A stretch of DNA of 17,376 bases from UBA2943 sp946534895 (lineage in GTDB: Bacteria > Bacillota > Clostridia > Christensenellales > Aristaeellaceae): positions 1 to 17,376 of the forward strand of contig CAMNDE010000069.1 of NCBI GenBank assembly GCA_946534895.1, given 5' to 3'. How positions within the stretch are numbered: position 1 is the stretch's first letter; every line of letters starts with the position of its first letter. The notes below the pieces were generated by a model. It had not been told where the DNA came from, ran no database searches, and saw only the letters and a program-made list of their open reading frames with translations. Both the position numbers and the translations under genes were made by a program. Of the stretch, positions 1 through 9,286 are shown piece after piece.

Positions 1-2
1 AT

Positions 3-29
3 CCTAAAAGTCGTAAAATAGTCATGTGT
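3..29 (+). repeat. Left terminal inverted repeat of the IS
   Basis: This 27-bp end begins CCTAAA and runs to ATGTGT. Its reverse complement matches 1971-1997 with scattered mismatches; the stretch around ACACATGA and the outermost TTTAGG are conserved. It is expected to be bound and cut by the transposase. Confidence 0.8.
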
Positions 30-32
30 TAA

Positions 33-1808
33 TCATATAGCTGTGACACCCAGCATGTCCAGGAACATGCGGTCACGTTCTAGGATTTCCGTATTCCACC
101 TTTTTGATTTGATTCGAGAAGAAACATTGGTTTCTTCAATTGCATCAAACCAAGATAGAAGAGTAAACAGCGATTGTTTATTGAGCCAGGTGAGCAGTTT
201 CTGCTTCTTTGCAGCTATAGTCTTGTCTTTCCCTGTGATCTTTGACTGGGTGATGTCACTCTCAAGCACACTTTTGATTCGCTTGGTTTCGTTCATGAGG
301 GTGTCCTCGTAGATCAATGCAACGAATTGAATCATCAGCCTGCCCATATAATTATCACCGTACCAAGAACGGACAGTGTTCCCGTCCATCGACTGCTTTT
401 CCGCACGAAAATGGTCTTCGATGTGTTCGCGATTGATATAGGTTCTGAATGCCGTCTTTGTATCACGGACTTGCTGAAAACTTCCGTAGCCAACAGCTGC
501 GAAGATCCCATAATATTTGCAGGCTTCTGCAACGGTCTGATCATCAATATATGCGACTTGTTTCTTACGAATCGTTTTATACCGAATGTGTCTTTTTGCA
601 AGATCCTGGGCTTCCTTTGACAGTCCGTCAATGGGCATACCGTTATGAATCAGATTCAGTATGTTCGACAGGGAAGAACTGAAATCTGCCTTCATCCTTG
701 TGCGTTTATCTGTATCCAGAAAGAAATGAAGCGGAATACGCTTGCGCCATACGTGCACAGTTCCATCATCATCTTTCTTCTGAAAGCAGTGAACCACGGT
801 TTTGGTAATACCGACGACAAACCCGTCTTCAGAGCAGCTGCAGCTGGATGCGAGTAAATCCTCGAGACTTTCATCAAGATAAGACATGACCCATTTCGTG
901 TTGATCTCAATTCGCATGAGAAAACTGATGCCGTTATCGATCAAGTCATAGGCATTTTCTTCGCTGTAAAACCCATTGTCTGTAACCAGCACAATCCTTT
1001 GAGCGGAAAGAACCAGCAACTGTGAAATGGCATTTTTCACAGAAACAACATCCGGGATGTTGCCTGGCTGCTTTGCAAATCCAAGCGGTTCGTTGGTTTC
1101 AGATGAGTACAGTGCAAGAAGTTTGATCGTCTTTCGTCCATCCTTATCTTTATTGAACCCATATCTGGCATCGTTTTGGTTTTCGGAATATGTGGAGACT
1201 GTGGACGCATCAAATGCAACAACAAGAACATCGGCTGGCTGTCGGAGCATGCGTTTGGAAAACAATCCTTGTCTGAAGTCTTCGTTTCTGCCCAGATCCT
1301 CGGTAAGTTTGTGACAGATGTCCTTTGAGAGACCCTCTGCATATGGGATCGGATGCATCAGTTGCCACGTATCAATATGTGACAGACACTCACCATCAGT
1401 ACATGTCAGGAATCTTGCACATGATATCAGCTTCTGAGCTGTCCCGACATCTGCATCCAGGAGAGCGTAAATATCCTGTTCAATTCCGCTTTTCTCTGCA
1501 ATTGCATCCAGGATTTCGCTTGAACCGATATGTTTTCTGATTGCACTGATGTAAGAATCAGCAGCGGCTTCAAGATCAGTTGGCAATGATTTGCTGGTGT
1601 CTCCAGCGGATTTCTTCTTCGGACGAGTCGGCACAATGTGTCCTTCTGGATCGTTTGGTAGAATTTTCCCAAGGAGTACATCCTTGCCGTTTTTACGCAT
1701 ACGTCCGTTCTCGTATCGCTCGGTCCGTTCATAGACATAGTAACCACCGTTTGGCCGCTTCACCTTGACCTGGTAAGTTTTGGTTTCCCCTGAAATCGGC
1801 TTCGACAT
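33..1808 (-). CDS. IS4-superfamily (IS1634-like) DDE transposase
   Basis: This 591-residue protein should catalyse cut-and-paste movement of the surrounding element. The DDE triad is visible: Asp200 in VVAFDAST, Asp277 in VTDNGFYSEEN and Glu464 inside a perfect Y-(2)-R-(3)-E-(6)-K signature (Tyr457, Arg460, Glu464, Lys471), the hallmark of IS4-type transposases. The long segment between the second Asp and the Glu is compatible with the inserted beta-domain of the IS1634 branch. The start at 1808 is preceded by a G-rich ribosome binding site (GAGGGGGG) about ten bases upstream. No frameshift or internal stop is present, so the gene looks intact. The assignment to IS1634 rather than another IS4-type family is by general resemblance only. 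Confidence 0.88.
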   Translation of the reverse strand: MSKPISGETKTYQVKVKRPNGGYYVYERTERYENGRMRKNGKDVLLGKILPNDPEGHIVPTRPKKKSAGDTSKSLPTDLEAAADSYISAIRKHIGSSEILDAIAEKSGIEQDIYALLDADVGTAQKLISCARFLTCTDGECLSHIDTWQLMHPIPYAEGLSKDICHKLTEDLGRNEDFRQGLFSKRMLRQPADVLVVAFDASTVSTYSENQNDARYGFNKDKDGRKTIKLLALYSSETNEPLGFAKQPGNIPDVVSVKNAISQLLVLSAQRIVLVTDNGFYSEENAYDLIDNGISFLMRIEINTKWVMSYLDESLEDLLASSCSCSEDGFVVGITKTVVHCFQKKDDDGTVHVWRKRIPLHFFLDTDKRTRMKADFSSSLSNILNLIHNGMPIDGLSKEAQDLAKRHIRYKTIRKKQVAYIDDQTVAEACKYYGIFAAVGYGSFQQVRDTKTAFRTYINREHIEDHFRAEKQSMDGNTVRSWYGDNYMGRLMIQFVALIYEDTLMNETKRIKSVLESDITQSKITGKDKTIAAKKQKLLTWLNKQSLFTLLSWFDAIEETNVSSRIKSKRWNTEILERDRMFLDMLGVTAI

Positions 1809-1829
1809 TGCTTGTTTCCCCCCTCATTT

Positions 1830-1862
1830 TAACACATGAGTATTATAAATGATTATGTGTTA
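1830..1862. promoter_or_regulatory. Palindrome upstream of the transposase gene
   Basis: TAACACAT at 1830-1837 and ATGTGTTA at 1855-1862 form an 8-bp perfect inverted repeat around a 17-bp AT-rich centre, 21 bp before the transposase start codon. The arms repeat the sequence of the IS ends, so the site is a plausible secondary transposase-binding or autoregulatory site. The function is inferred from position and sequence alone. Confidence 0.4.
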
Positions 1863-1970
1863 AAAGTCGAGAGAGTTAAAACAATTTCTGGTCACAAAAC
1901 ACTGTTGTTATGCAGTTTTTCCCAAGTGTCTCAGGATTTCAACAACAGCAAAATGACAATAGTCATGTTT

Positions 1971-1997
1971 ACACATGAGTATTATGCGAAATTTAGG
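1971..1997 (-). repeat. Right terminal inverted repeat of the IS
   Basis: This is the inverted partner of 3-29. Its inner 15 bases (ACACATGAGTATTAT) recur exactly as a direct repeat at 1832-1846, close to the transposase start, and a near-inverted copy lies at 1958-1968. Confidence 0.8.
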
Positions 1998-2041
1998 TAT
2001 ACTGCTCTTTTTCCCGGTTGTCCATATTGCTCTTCCCCGGA

Positions 2042-3892
2042 TTACTTTCCGCACTGCGGCATCAATGTCATGCGCAGCGTGGTGCAGCCATAGGGACTAA
2101 GAAGCATGGACACCTTTTCCCCGATGGCATTTCCCGGCAGATCCGCGCAGACCGCGCTCTGCCCCGGATACATATCCCAGTCCACGCGGACCATATCCAC
2201 CTTCAGCTGCACCGGCGGATATTTCCGGGAAAAGGGAATATCGCTTATTTCACTTTCCACAGTCTCGGCCCGGTCCCCGGCAAAGCCGTAGCGCCACTCG
2301 CCCGCGGGCCGGATCAGATAGTCGCACCAGGGCATTTTCCGCTCCACGCCGTCTTTCACATATTCCCATGCTTCCGAAATACCGGGAACCGGAAGCGCAA
2401 AGACCAGCGGCCCTCTGCGCAGGCAGCGCAGACCGGCGTATCCCTGGACCCACTCCGGCTGCATCTCCAGCTTCACGTCTATGGTTTCGCCGTCCTTCCA
2501 GGCCCGCTTCTCCTTCCACACCGTCCCCGGCTGCACACTCTGTCCGTTGACGGCGGCCGACCGGACCCCGCCCGGAATCCGGATCGCGAACTCAAAGCAC
2601 GCGCCTTCCCCGCAGCGGATGGTATAGCACATATTATCCCGGAAGGGATAGTCCGTATCCAGTGCAATGCTGACCGCCTGGTCCCCGATTCTTGTATGTA
2701 CCTGCGAAGGCACCGGCACGGCGGAGAGAATTCCTTCCTCCGTCCGCATGAACGCGCTCATGGCCAGCTTCGGCCACCCCTGACTGAAGTTCGCCGTGCA
2801 GCAACCGAAATCGGGTTCCAGCCCGAACAGGTTCGCATCCGTCCGGTTTGTCCCGAACACCGGCGGTTCCTGCTGAATCGTACACGAAATCTGGTTCAGC
2901 ATCTGGTCGTACTGATGCGTCCACATGTCCTCGGAAATGGTGGCCGGCAGGGAATTGAACCCCAGGCTTTCCACAAGGTCCATCCAGAACGGGTTGCCCG
3001 TGATGGAAAACAGGACTTCGCAGGAATACATGGCTTCCACGATGGAGCACAGCTCCGTCCCGCGGACAGGACTTTTCCCCGCCAGACATTCGTCCCCCTG
3101 GATATGCCCGATCGGCGTGCCATGATATTTCAAAAGATCCGTATACATCTGCATGGCGAACGCGTCCGGATCCTCCCCGGTCAGGCCGGACACAACCGCC
3201 TCGCTCTTCAGGGCCATCATGAGATTCACAATATGCGTCTGATGGCGCCAGACGCCGTGCGCATCCGGTTCCTGATCATGCCAGGCACCGAACATGCTGC
3301 GCCAGGAAAACCCCTGGGCATGCATTGTCACGGCAAGCTCCTCCATCCATGGCTCCGCTCTGAGCTCCCAGAGCCACTGCAGCGGCAGCATCGCCTCGAA
3401 CCAGCGGCTCTGCCCCCAGTTGAACAGCGTATGCACCTGAATATGATCGGAAAGATTCCGCATGGCCCGGTACGCGGCTTCCACCGCGCGCGCATCCCCG
3501 GAGCACTGATGATAGACCATGAGCGCCTTGCAGATCAGGATCACGGCCCAGGTATCATAGTGCGCGCGTTCCTCCTTCCGGCAGGGACAGATCCACCCGT
3601 CCTCACTCTGGGCGTCCATGATCGCGTCCATATACCGCTTTGCCACTGCCTTGAGGCGCTCATCCCTGAGCAGCCAGGCCAGCGGAATCAGCCCGTCCAG
3701 CCAGTAGGGCACCCGCTCCCAGCCCTCCGCCTTCCCGCCGATCCAGGCGGAATCCCGCACGTCCGGCCACACTTCATGAAGATGCCCGCTCAGGCCCGCG
3801 GCCTGAATTTCCAGCTGTCTGCGCAGCCAGCCCCGTGGCGCCATCTCCCCCGCGGAAAAGAACCGGTACCTAGGCTCATACATTCCACGCAT
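2042..3892 (-). CDS. GH127-like (DUF1680) glycoside hydrolase, putative beta-L-arabinofuranosidase
   Basis: Enzymes of this family release sugars such as beta-L-arabinofuranose from glycans, using a zinc-thiolate centre. The 616-residue protein opens with a family-like segment (PRGWLRRQLE, then WERVPYWLDG). It has the E-x-C pair (Glu280, Cys282 in GTELCS) and a Cys-Cys pair (Cys364-Cys365 in GCCTANF), matching the Glu-x-Cys and CysCys zinc ligands of the Bifidobacterium enzyme HypBA1. Glu268 in QGDE is the likely equivalent of its other catalytic glutamate. The start at 3892 is chosen because GGAGAGGAG lies six or seven bases upstream; an upstream in-frame ATG at 3964 has no ribosome binding site. 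No signal peptide is seen, so it probably acts on imported oligosaccharides in the cytoplasm. The exact substrate is unknown, as this clade is broad. Confidence 0.82.
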   Translation of the reverse strand: MRGMYEPRYRFFSAGEMAPRGWLRRQLEIQAAGLSGHLHEVWPDVRDSAWIGGKAEGWERVPYWLDGLIPLAWLLRDERLKAVAKRYMDAIMDAQSEDGWICPCRKEERAHYDTWAVILICKALMVYHQCSGDARAVEAAYRAMRNLSDHIQVHTLFNWGQSRWFEAMLPLQWLWELRAEPWMEELAVTMHAQGFSWRSMFGAWHDQEPDAHGVWRHQTHIVNLMMALKSEAVVSGLTGEDPDAFAMQMYTDLLKYHGTPIGHIQGDECLAGKSPVRGTELCSIVEAMYSCEVLFSITGNPFWMDLVESLGFNSLPATISEDMWTHQYDQMLNQISCTIQQEPPVFGTNRTDANLFGLEPDFGCCTANFSQGWPKLAMSAFMRTEEGILSAVPVPSQVHTRIGDQAVSIALDTDYPFRDNMCYTIRCGEGACFEFAIRIPGGVRSAAVNGQSVQPGTVWKEKRAWKDGETIDVKLEMQPEWVQGYAGLRCLRRGPLVFALPVPGISEAWEYVKDGVERKMPWCDYLIRPAGEWRYGFAGDRAETVESEISDIPFSRKYPPVQLKVDMVRVDWDMYPGQSAVCADLPGNAIGEKVSMLLSPYGCTTLRMTLMPQCGK

Positions 3893-3996
3893 CGCGCTTC
3901 TCCTCTCCGAAAACACAAAGGCCGGGGCATTCAGGGACTGCCCTCTCCGTTCTGTGCCATGCATGCATTTGTCCGACTGCCGGATTCCACAGACAG

Positions 3997-4026
3997 ATTA
4001 TATATGGAATCGGGAACTGTTTTCAA
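3997..4026 (-). promoter_or_regulatory. Near-consensus sigma-A promoter for the GH127-like gene
   Basis: On the minus strand, TTGAAA (4021-4026) and a perfect TATAAT (3997-4002) are separated by 18 bp. Transcription would start near 3990, giving a leader of about 98 nt before the start codon at 3892. No operator or riboswitch fold was recognised in that leader. Confidence 0.7.
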
Positions 4027-4423
4027 GGTGAATTCCTCCACCGGAAGCGCTTTGCACAAAAGTAACTTCCCGCACCGGTCCGGATGCCGTCTTCCAGGTT
4101 TGACAGTTCAGGAAAGCCGGAAGGCTGAAAAGCCCTGTTCCGCGGGCTCTTTCAGGATTTCTGCATCCACACGCATGTTGTATGGAACTTTTCACACAAC
4201 TGCCATTCCATGAATCAGGGCACTGCTTCCGGCTCCCGTGCCTTCATACCCTGTCAGGCTGCCTTCCATATGCCGCGCATATTTTTTTGCTAATTTCATT
4301 TTTTGCTGCCCACCTGCCCTGGTCATGCGTATCTGCAGACGTCAGGTGCAGAACACCGGACCTGAAAGAAAAAACATGTGCAGAAGCGGGAAAAGCTTCA
4401 TGAAGAAAGAATAGGATACAAAA
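4027..4423. other. Intergenic stretch with hairpins but no convincing gene
   Basis: This region lies between the minus-strand glycosidase promoter and the plus-strand double-glycine peptide gene. It holds a hairpin at 4125-4155 (outer arms CTGAAA/TTTCAG, inner arms AGCCC/GGGCT, one bulge) without a T-tract. A second hairpin at 4268-4282 has arms ATATGC/GCATAT and runs straight into seven Ts, which resembles a weak terminator on the plus strand. No open frame with a credible ribosome binding site was found, and no clear promoter for the downstream gene was identified. Confidence 0.4.
4268..4288 (+). terminator. Weak terminator-like hairpin with T-run
   Basis: The six-base arms ATATGC (4268-4273) and GCATAT (4277-4282) enclose a CGC loop and are followed by a T-run at 4282-4288. 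The stem is short and AT-rich, so termination would be weak. No upstream plus-strand gene that it would serve was found. Confidence 0.35.
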
Positions 4424-4783
4424 ATGAGCATGAACATGAAGGACATCAATCCTGAGGAACTGAACAACGTGGAGGGCGGCGCCCGGATCATCACAAGCAG
4501 ACGCGAAATCGACGAAATCTGCAGAGTCATGGCCAGAATGTGTGAACTGGGCCGGACCAATGAAGCCGGTTCCTACCTGATCTACGCGGTGCCGAACGAT
4601 CCGACGGCGGTCAGCCTCTTCAAGAGCGGCGGAGTCGAGGCCGTGCGTGAGTATCTGCTCAGGCGGGGGCGGACTGATCTGATCTTCACCGGCAGACATG
4701 ACACCGGTCCCTTTTCCCTGGAAACCGAAGCAAACAGAAACAGAAGATGCCATACAATGCGTCGCTGGACGCTGAAAGTCTGA
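4424..4783 (+). CDS. Small protein with canonical double-glycine leader, putative exported peptide precursor
   Basis: The 119-residue product begins with a leader that fits the double-glycine class position by position. Counting back from the Gly18-Gly19 pair, it has Val16 at -4, Leu13 at -7, Glu12 at -8 and Ile8 at -12. Such leaders are normally cut by peptidase-containing ABC exporters (PCAT/ComA/LanT type) and occur on class II bacteriocins, RiPP precursors and peptide signals. The remaining 100 residues are charged, contain Cys33, Cys40 and Cys109, and match no core peptide I recognise; they are long for a bacteriocin. No exporter, immunity or modification gene is nearby. The ribosome binding site is modest (AGGA about ten bases upstream), and ATG 4424 is used as the first start; a second in-frame ATG lies four codons later. 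The stop codon lies inside the terminator stem. Confidence 0.6.
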   Translation: MSMNMKDINPEELNNVEGGARIITSRREIDEICRVMARMCELGRTNEAGSYLIYAVPNDPTAVSLFKSGGVEAVREYLLRRGRTDLIFTGRHDTGPFSLETEANRNRRCHTMRRWTLKV

Positions 4784-4820
4784 GAATGCCTGCACCACAG
4801 GGTTTCTCAGACTTTTTGCT
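4775..4820 (+). terminator. Strong rho-independent terminator after the double-glycine peptide gene
   Basis: A perfect 12-bp stem (4775-4786 with 4804-4815, AAAGTCTGAGAA against TTCTCAGACTTT) encloses a 17-nt loop and continues into a T-rich tail. The TGA stop at 4781-4783 sits within the upstream arm. This supports the preceding frame as a real, separately transcribed gene. Confidence 0.85.
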
Positions 4821-4950
4821 TTCTCCAGCCGCCGCAGCCGGGCTTTTTCTCGAATCCGGAATATCCCCGGGTGTGAAAATCCCGGATCCTGCTTCGCTTT
4901 TTATCTTTCAGCAGAAGATTCTTTTTCCAGAAAACCGGACTGCAGTGCAA

Positions 4951-4979
4951 TTTACAGTGTGTCATTTTTGGTGTATAAT
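4951..4979 (+). promoter_or_regulatory. Consensus-like sigma-A promoter for the ABC transporter operon
   Basis: TTTACA (4951-4956) and a perfect TATAAT (4974-4979) are spaced by exactly 17 bp. Transcription would begin near 4986, giving a leader of about 50 nt with AAGGAGG at 5023-5029 before the start codon at 5037. The leader is too short for a typical riboswitch, so regulation would act on initiation. Confidence 0.8.
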
Positions 4980-5036
4980 TTGTCCAGAGTTCGCATTACG
5001 GACCCACTTTATTCAAATCCATAAGGAGGATTTCTC

Positions 5037-6239
5037 ATGAAAAAGTATTTGAGTATGCTTTTGGCTGTCATGATGGTCCTTTCACTGTGCTCCTTCGCTT
5101 CCGCGGACAACAGTGACTACACCATCCGCATCTACTCCAACTCCAACTCCCCTGAGCGCGCTGAGTGGCTCAAGGCTGCCGCCAAGGATGCCGGCTTCAA
5201 TATCAGCATCGATGACAACACCGTCATTTCCGGTGACGTGAAGGCCGTTCAGGCTGCCAACGAGAACAAGGACGGAGACATTCTCTTCGGCCTGAACGAA
5301 GTCCGCTGGTCCCAGCTGGTCAACGGCGCCTATGAAAACCTGCACATCATGGACTGGACGCCTTCCTGGGCGGACAAAGTCGGCGAGTACAAGTACGACG
5401 GCAAGGCCTACGGCCTGGTCATCCAGAACATCCTCATGCTCTACCGCAATGACGAACTTGGCACCAACGGCCAGGCCCTGCACTTTGCGCACTGGGCAGA
5501 CCTGATCAATTCCGGATACACCTGGTACCGTCAGGGCAAGGTCGGCGGCACCACCAACAGCAACATCAACAACGCCATGCTCTACGCCTTCACCGATCCC
5601 ACCTCTCCCGCAGGTGGCATCTCCATTGAAGGCTGGAAGACGCTGTGGGCATACTGCGCCGGCGGCAACTTCACCGGCGACAGCTACGGCCTCGAGCCCC
5701 TGATCCGCGGCGATGTGCAGCTGTCCACCTTCTATTCCTCTTCCCTGTACGGCAACATTGATGCCGCTGCTGCAGCCGGCACCTATGCCAATCCTCTGCG
5801 CGGCACCCTGAACCCTGAAAACTGGGCTCTGGTGGACATCGACGACGGCACCTACTACATCGCCGAGTACCTGGGCATCCTGGACAAGGAAGGCCGTACC
5901 GAAGAGCAGACCGAAATCGTCAAGGCCTTCGCCGAGTGGTTCGGCTCCGCCGAGACCCAGATCGCATGGTCTGAAGAGTTTGACTCCTATCCCTGCAATA
6001 CCGACGCTGTGGCTGAGCTCTATGACGAAGTGCCCGCCATCTATGCCATCAAGAACTGCTCCCTGACCAAGGTGGAAGGCACCGACATGACCTACGCCGA
6101 ATATGTGGGCGCCCATGCCGCCGAATGGACCAACATCATGACCAACCTCGGCTTCTACTGGGCTGACAACAGCTCCGCTCCCGCCGAACCCGACTGGGAG
6201 AACCTGGACTGGGCTACCCTGACTCAGGCAGCCGAATAA
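5037..6239 (+). CDS. ABC transporter extracellular solute-binding protein
   Basis: This 400-residue protein captures a substrate outside the cell and delivers it to the permease and ATPase encoded next. It starts with a Sec signal peptide (basic MKK, hydrophobic residues 5-20) and a probable signal peptidase I site after Ala-Ser-Ala at residues 21-23. A cysteine at 18 is preceded by Leu, so it is a poor lipobox. The mature part begins with a YTIRIYSNSNSPE segment typical of the iron(III)/thiamine/aminoethylphosphonate-type cluster of binding proteins, and family-like blocks (YRNDE, GGTTNSN) follow. The ligand cannot be told from sequence: clear iron-ligand tyrosines could not be placed. AAGGAGG lies eight bases before the start. 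The gene is the first of its operon and is followed by a hairpin that probably makes it the most abundant product. Confidence 0.85.
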   Translation: MKKYLSMLLAVMMVLSLCSFASADNSDYTIRIYSNSNSPERAEWLKAAAKDAGFNISIDDNTVISGDVKAVQAANENKDGDILFGLNEVRWSQLVNGAYENLHIMDWTPSWADKVGEYKYDGKAYGLVIQNILMLYRNDELGTNGQALHFAHWADLINSGYTWYRQGKVGGTTNSNINNAMLYAFTDPTSPAGGISIEGWKTLWAYCAGGNFTGDSYGLEPLIRGDVQLSTFYSSSLYGNIDAAAAAGTYANPLRGTLNPENWALVDIDDGTYYIAEYLGILDKEGRTEEQTEIVKAFAEWFGSAETQIAWSEEFDSYPCNTDAVAELYDEVPAIYAIKNCSLTKVEGTDMTYAEYVGAHAAEWTNIMTNLGFYWADNSSAPAEPDWENLDWATLTQAAE

Positions 6240-6254
6240 TCCGCGTATCTCTCA

Positions 6255-6285
6255 AGGCGGGCCCTCAAAGGGGGCTCGCCTTTTT
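6255..6285 (+). terminator. Intra-operon terminator/attenuator after the binding-protein gene
   Basis: AGGCGGGCCC (6255-6264) pairs with GGGCTCGCCT (6272-6281) through a 10-bp stem with one G-U pair and a 7-nt loop, and runs into TTTTT. No promoter was seen between it and the ATPase gene, so it most likely permits partial read-through and sets a high ratio of binding protein to membrane components. Confidence 0.8.
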
Positions 6286-6368
6286 CAGAAGCGCACCCGC
6301 AGGAGGATCCGCTTCTGCACACCTGCTCATATCCCCTGCCGGCTGTCACGGCAAGAAAGGATGTCTGT

Positions 6369-7367
<999 letters not shown>

Positions 7368-7382
7368 CAAAGGAGGATGCTT

Positions 7383-9269
7383 ATGCAGAACACTCTGAAA
7401 CGGCATACGGGACTGGATCTGGGCAAGGTATGGAAAATCTTCGGAACCGTCCTGTTTGTCTATCTCTTTCTCGGGTTCATGGTGCTTCCGTGTCTGAACA
7501 CCCTGACCTCCATCTTCACCACCAAGGATGCCGCCGGAAAGACGGATCCCCTTGCCGTGATCCGGTTCTTCTTCGCCGGCTCCATGCCGTCCTTTGTCTG
7601 GAACTCCCTGAAACTGGCTGTCTGCCTGGTGGTCACCGTCAATATCGTGGGCATCAGCATTGTGCTGCTCACGGAGTACTTTGATATCCGCGGTGCCAAA
7701 ATCCTGCGCCTGGGATACATGACCACCCTGATCTATTCCGGCGTGGCCCTGGTCACCGGCTACCAGTTCCTCTATGACTCCAACGGCATGCTCACCACCT
7801 GGCTCTGCGGGCTTTTCCCAGGCATGAACCGCCAGTGGTTCTCGGGCTTTTCCGCCGTGCTCTTCACCATGACGTTCGCCTGTACCAGCAACCATGCCCT
7901 TTTCCTGCGCAACGCCATCCGCGGCATTGACTACAATACCGTGGAAGCCGCCCGGAACATGGGCGCCAAGCCCTTCAAGGTGCTGATGAAGGTGGTCATG
8001 CCCACCCTTTTGCCCACGCTGTTCTCGCTGACGGTCATGACCTTCATCACCGGTCTGTGCGCCATGTCCGCGCCTACGCTTCTGGGCTACAACTCCATCA
8101 ACCCGGAGATCGTGCGTCTGGCCGGGTCCACCGCGGCAGACGAGGCCTTCCCCCAGGCCCGTGCCGCACTTCTGTCCGTGATCCTGGCCATGTTCACCAT
8201 TCTTCTCCTGAGCATTCTCAACCGCTACGAGCGCAGGGGACATTACCTGTCCGTATCCAAGACCAAGGCCAAGCTGGTGAAGCAGAAGATCCAGAATCCG
8301 GCGGCCAATATTCTGGCGCACATTTATGCCTATGTGCTTTTCCTGATCTATATGACCCCCGTGGTCATGATCGTCATCTTCTCCTTCCAGAACTGGCCGG
8401 CCGTGCGCGCCAAGGCCCTGAACTTCACGGACTGGACGCTCGGCAACTATTTCGGCACCCAGGATTACCCCTTCACCCGCTCCAGCGGCAAGGTATCCAT
8501 CCGCAGGGATGCCATTTCCGGCGTGTTCGCCAATGAGAAGACCGTGGGCGGCATCCGCCTGAGCTTCATTCTCTCCGCCGTGGCCGCGGCCCTGGCCTGC
8601 GTGATTGTGGTCATCGCCGTGAACTATATCTTCAAGAACAGGAACAAGAAGCGCGCCGTTGTGGTGGAAGCCTGCCTGCTCTTCCCCTGGCTCCTGCCCA
8701 CCATCCTGATCTGCTATTCCTACCGCATCTTCTTCAACGGCGATGTCTGGTATGTCTTCAATCAGAACCTGTACTTCCGTGAAAACGTGCGGATCCTGAT
8801 CATCATCGCCTACACGGTGGTCAAGCTACCGTTTGCCCTGCGCATGGTGAAGGCGGCCTTCTATGCCATTGACGATGAGCTGGAGGACGCCGCCCGGAAC
8901 CTTGGCGCGTCCCAGCTGGTCACCTTCCTGCGCGTCAAGCTGCCCATTGTGCTGCCCAGCGTGCTGGCCGTGTTCGCCCTGAACTTCAATGCCCTGTTCA
9001 CCGAGTATGACATGGGTGCCACCTTCCAGAAGTCCGAAGGCACCACCTATGCCATGGTCATCCAGAGCATGTGCAACGAGGAAGGCCGTGACGGCATGAA
9101 CATGAACGCCAGCGGCCGCCGCTGCGCGTCCACCGTGTTCATCATGCTGGTGTCCGGGCTCATCCTCTACCTTGTCTACGGCGTGGGTGCCAGAGACCTG
9201 GGCGAGCGCCTGGAAGCCCGGAAGAAATGGAAAAACCGCTTTGCGCGCCTGATGGGACGCAAGGCATGA
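7383..9269 (+). CDS. Fused two-domain ABC transporter permease (FbpB-like)
   Basis: The 628-residue protein holds two complete binding-protein-dependent permease domains in one chain, so it can form the whole membrane channel. Each half has several hydrophobic segments and an EAA loop that docks on the ATPase: EAARNMGAKPF near residue 187 and DAARNLGASQL near residue 500. A polar linker lies around residues 285-305. Fused permeases of this kind are typical of the iron(III) and related families (FbpB). Two in-frame ATGs are available. The one at 7377 directly abuts the AGGAGG sequence (7371-7376), so the one at 7383, with ideal six-base spacing, is preferred. It sits between the ATPase gene (15-bp gap) and the pyruvate-kinase-like gene (17-bp gap). 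Confidence 0.88.
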   Translation: MQNTLKRHTGLDLGKVWKIFGTVLFVYLFLGFMVLPCLNTLTSIFTTKDAAGKTDPLAVIRFFFAGSMPSFVWNSLKLAVCLVVTVNIVGISIVLLTEYFDIRGAKILRLGYMTTLIYSGVALVTGYQFLYDSNGMLTTWLCGLFPGMNRQWFSGFSAVLFTMTFACTSNHALFLRNAIRGIDYNTVEAARNMGAKPFKVLMKVVMPTLLPTLFSLTVMTFITGLCAMSAPTLLGYNSINPEIVRLAGSTAADEAFPQARAALLSVILAMFTILLLSILNRYERRGHYLSVSKTKAKLVKQKIQNPAANILAHIYAYVLFLIYMTPVVMIVIFSFQNWPAVRAKALNFTDWTLGNYFGTQDYPFTRSSGKVSIRRDAISGVFANEKTVGGIRLSFILSAVAAALACVIVVIAVNYIFKNRNKKRAVVVEACLLFPWLLPTILICYSYRIFFNGDVWYVFNQNLYFRENVRILIIIAYTVVKLPFALRMVKAAFYAIDDELEDAARNLGASQLVTFLRVKLPIVLPSVLAVFALNFNALFTEYDMGATFQKSEGTTYAMVIQSMCNEEGRDGMNMNASGRRCASTVFIMLVSGLILYLVYGVGARDLGERLEARKKWKNRFARLMGRKA

Positions 9270-9286
9270 ATCATCGGAGGAAACGC

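Larger units (their letters stand above)
3..1997 (-). mobile_element. Complete IS1634-like insertion sequence (IS4 superfamily)
   Basis: The element is bounded by imperfect 27-bp terminal inverted repeats: positions 3-29 (beginning CCTAAAAGTCG) match the reverse complement of 1971-1997 (ending ATTTAGG), with about 21 of 27 bases identical. It carries a single full-length transposase gene on the minus strand, and its total length of about 1,995 bp fits the IS1634 family. It is clearly more AT-rich than the genes to its right, which suggests recent arrival. The right end lies only 44 bp beyond the stop codon of the glycosidase gene, so no neighbouring reading frame is broken on that side. The target duplication cannot be checked because only two bases of left flank are present. 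Confidence 0.85.

Noticed and set aside
1998..2041. Target-site duplication flanking the IS
   Set aside because: Only two bases precede the left end in this window, so a duplication cannot be demonstrated.
3998..4195. Short minus-strand open frame upstream of the glycosidase promoter
   Set aside because: No ribosome binding site and no recognisable sequence features; it overlaps the promoter of the glycosidase gene.
2018..4213. 731-codon plus-strand open frame opposite the glycosidase gene
   Set aside because: It is antisense to a gene with clear family motifs, promoter and ribosome binding site; its translation is rich in His, Pro and Arg, as expected from the mirror of GC-rich coding DNA.
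4821..4950. Possible riboswitch before the transporter operon
   Set aside because: The hairpins here lie upstream of the predicted transcription start near 4986, so they would not be in the operon's mRNA leader.
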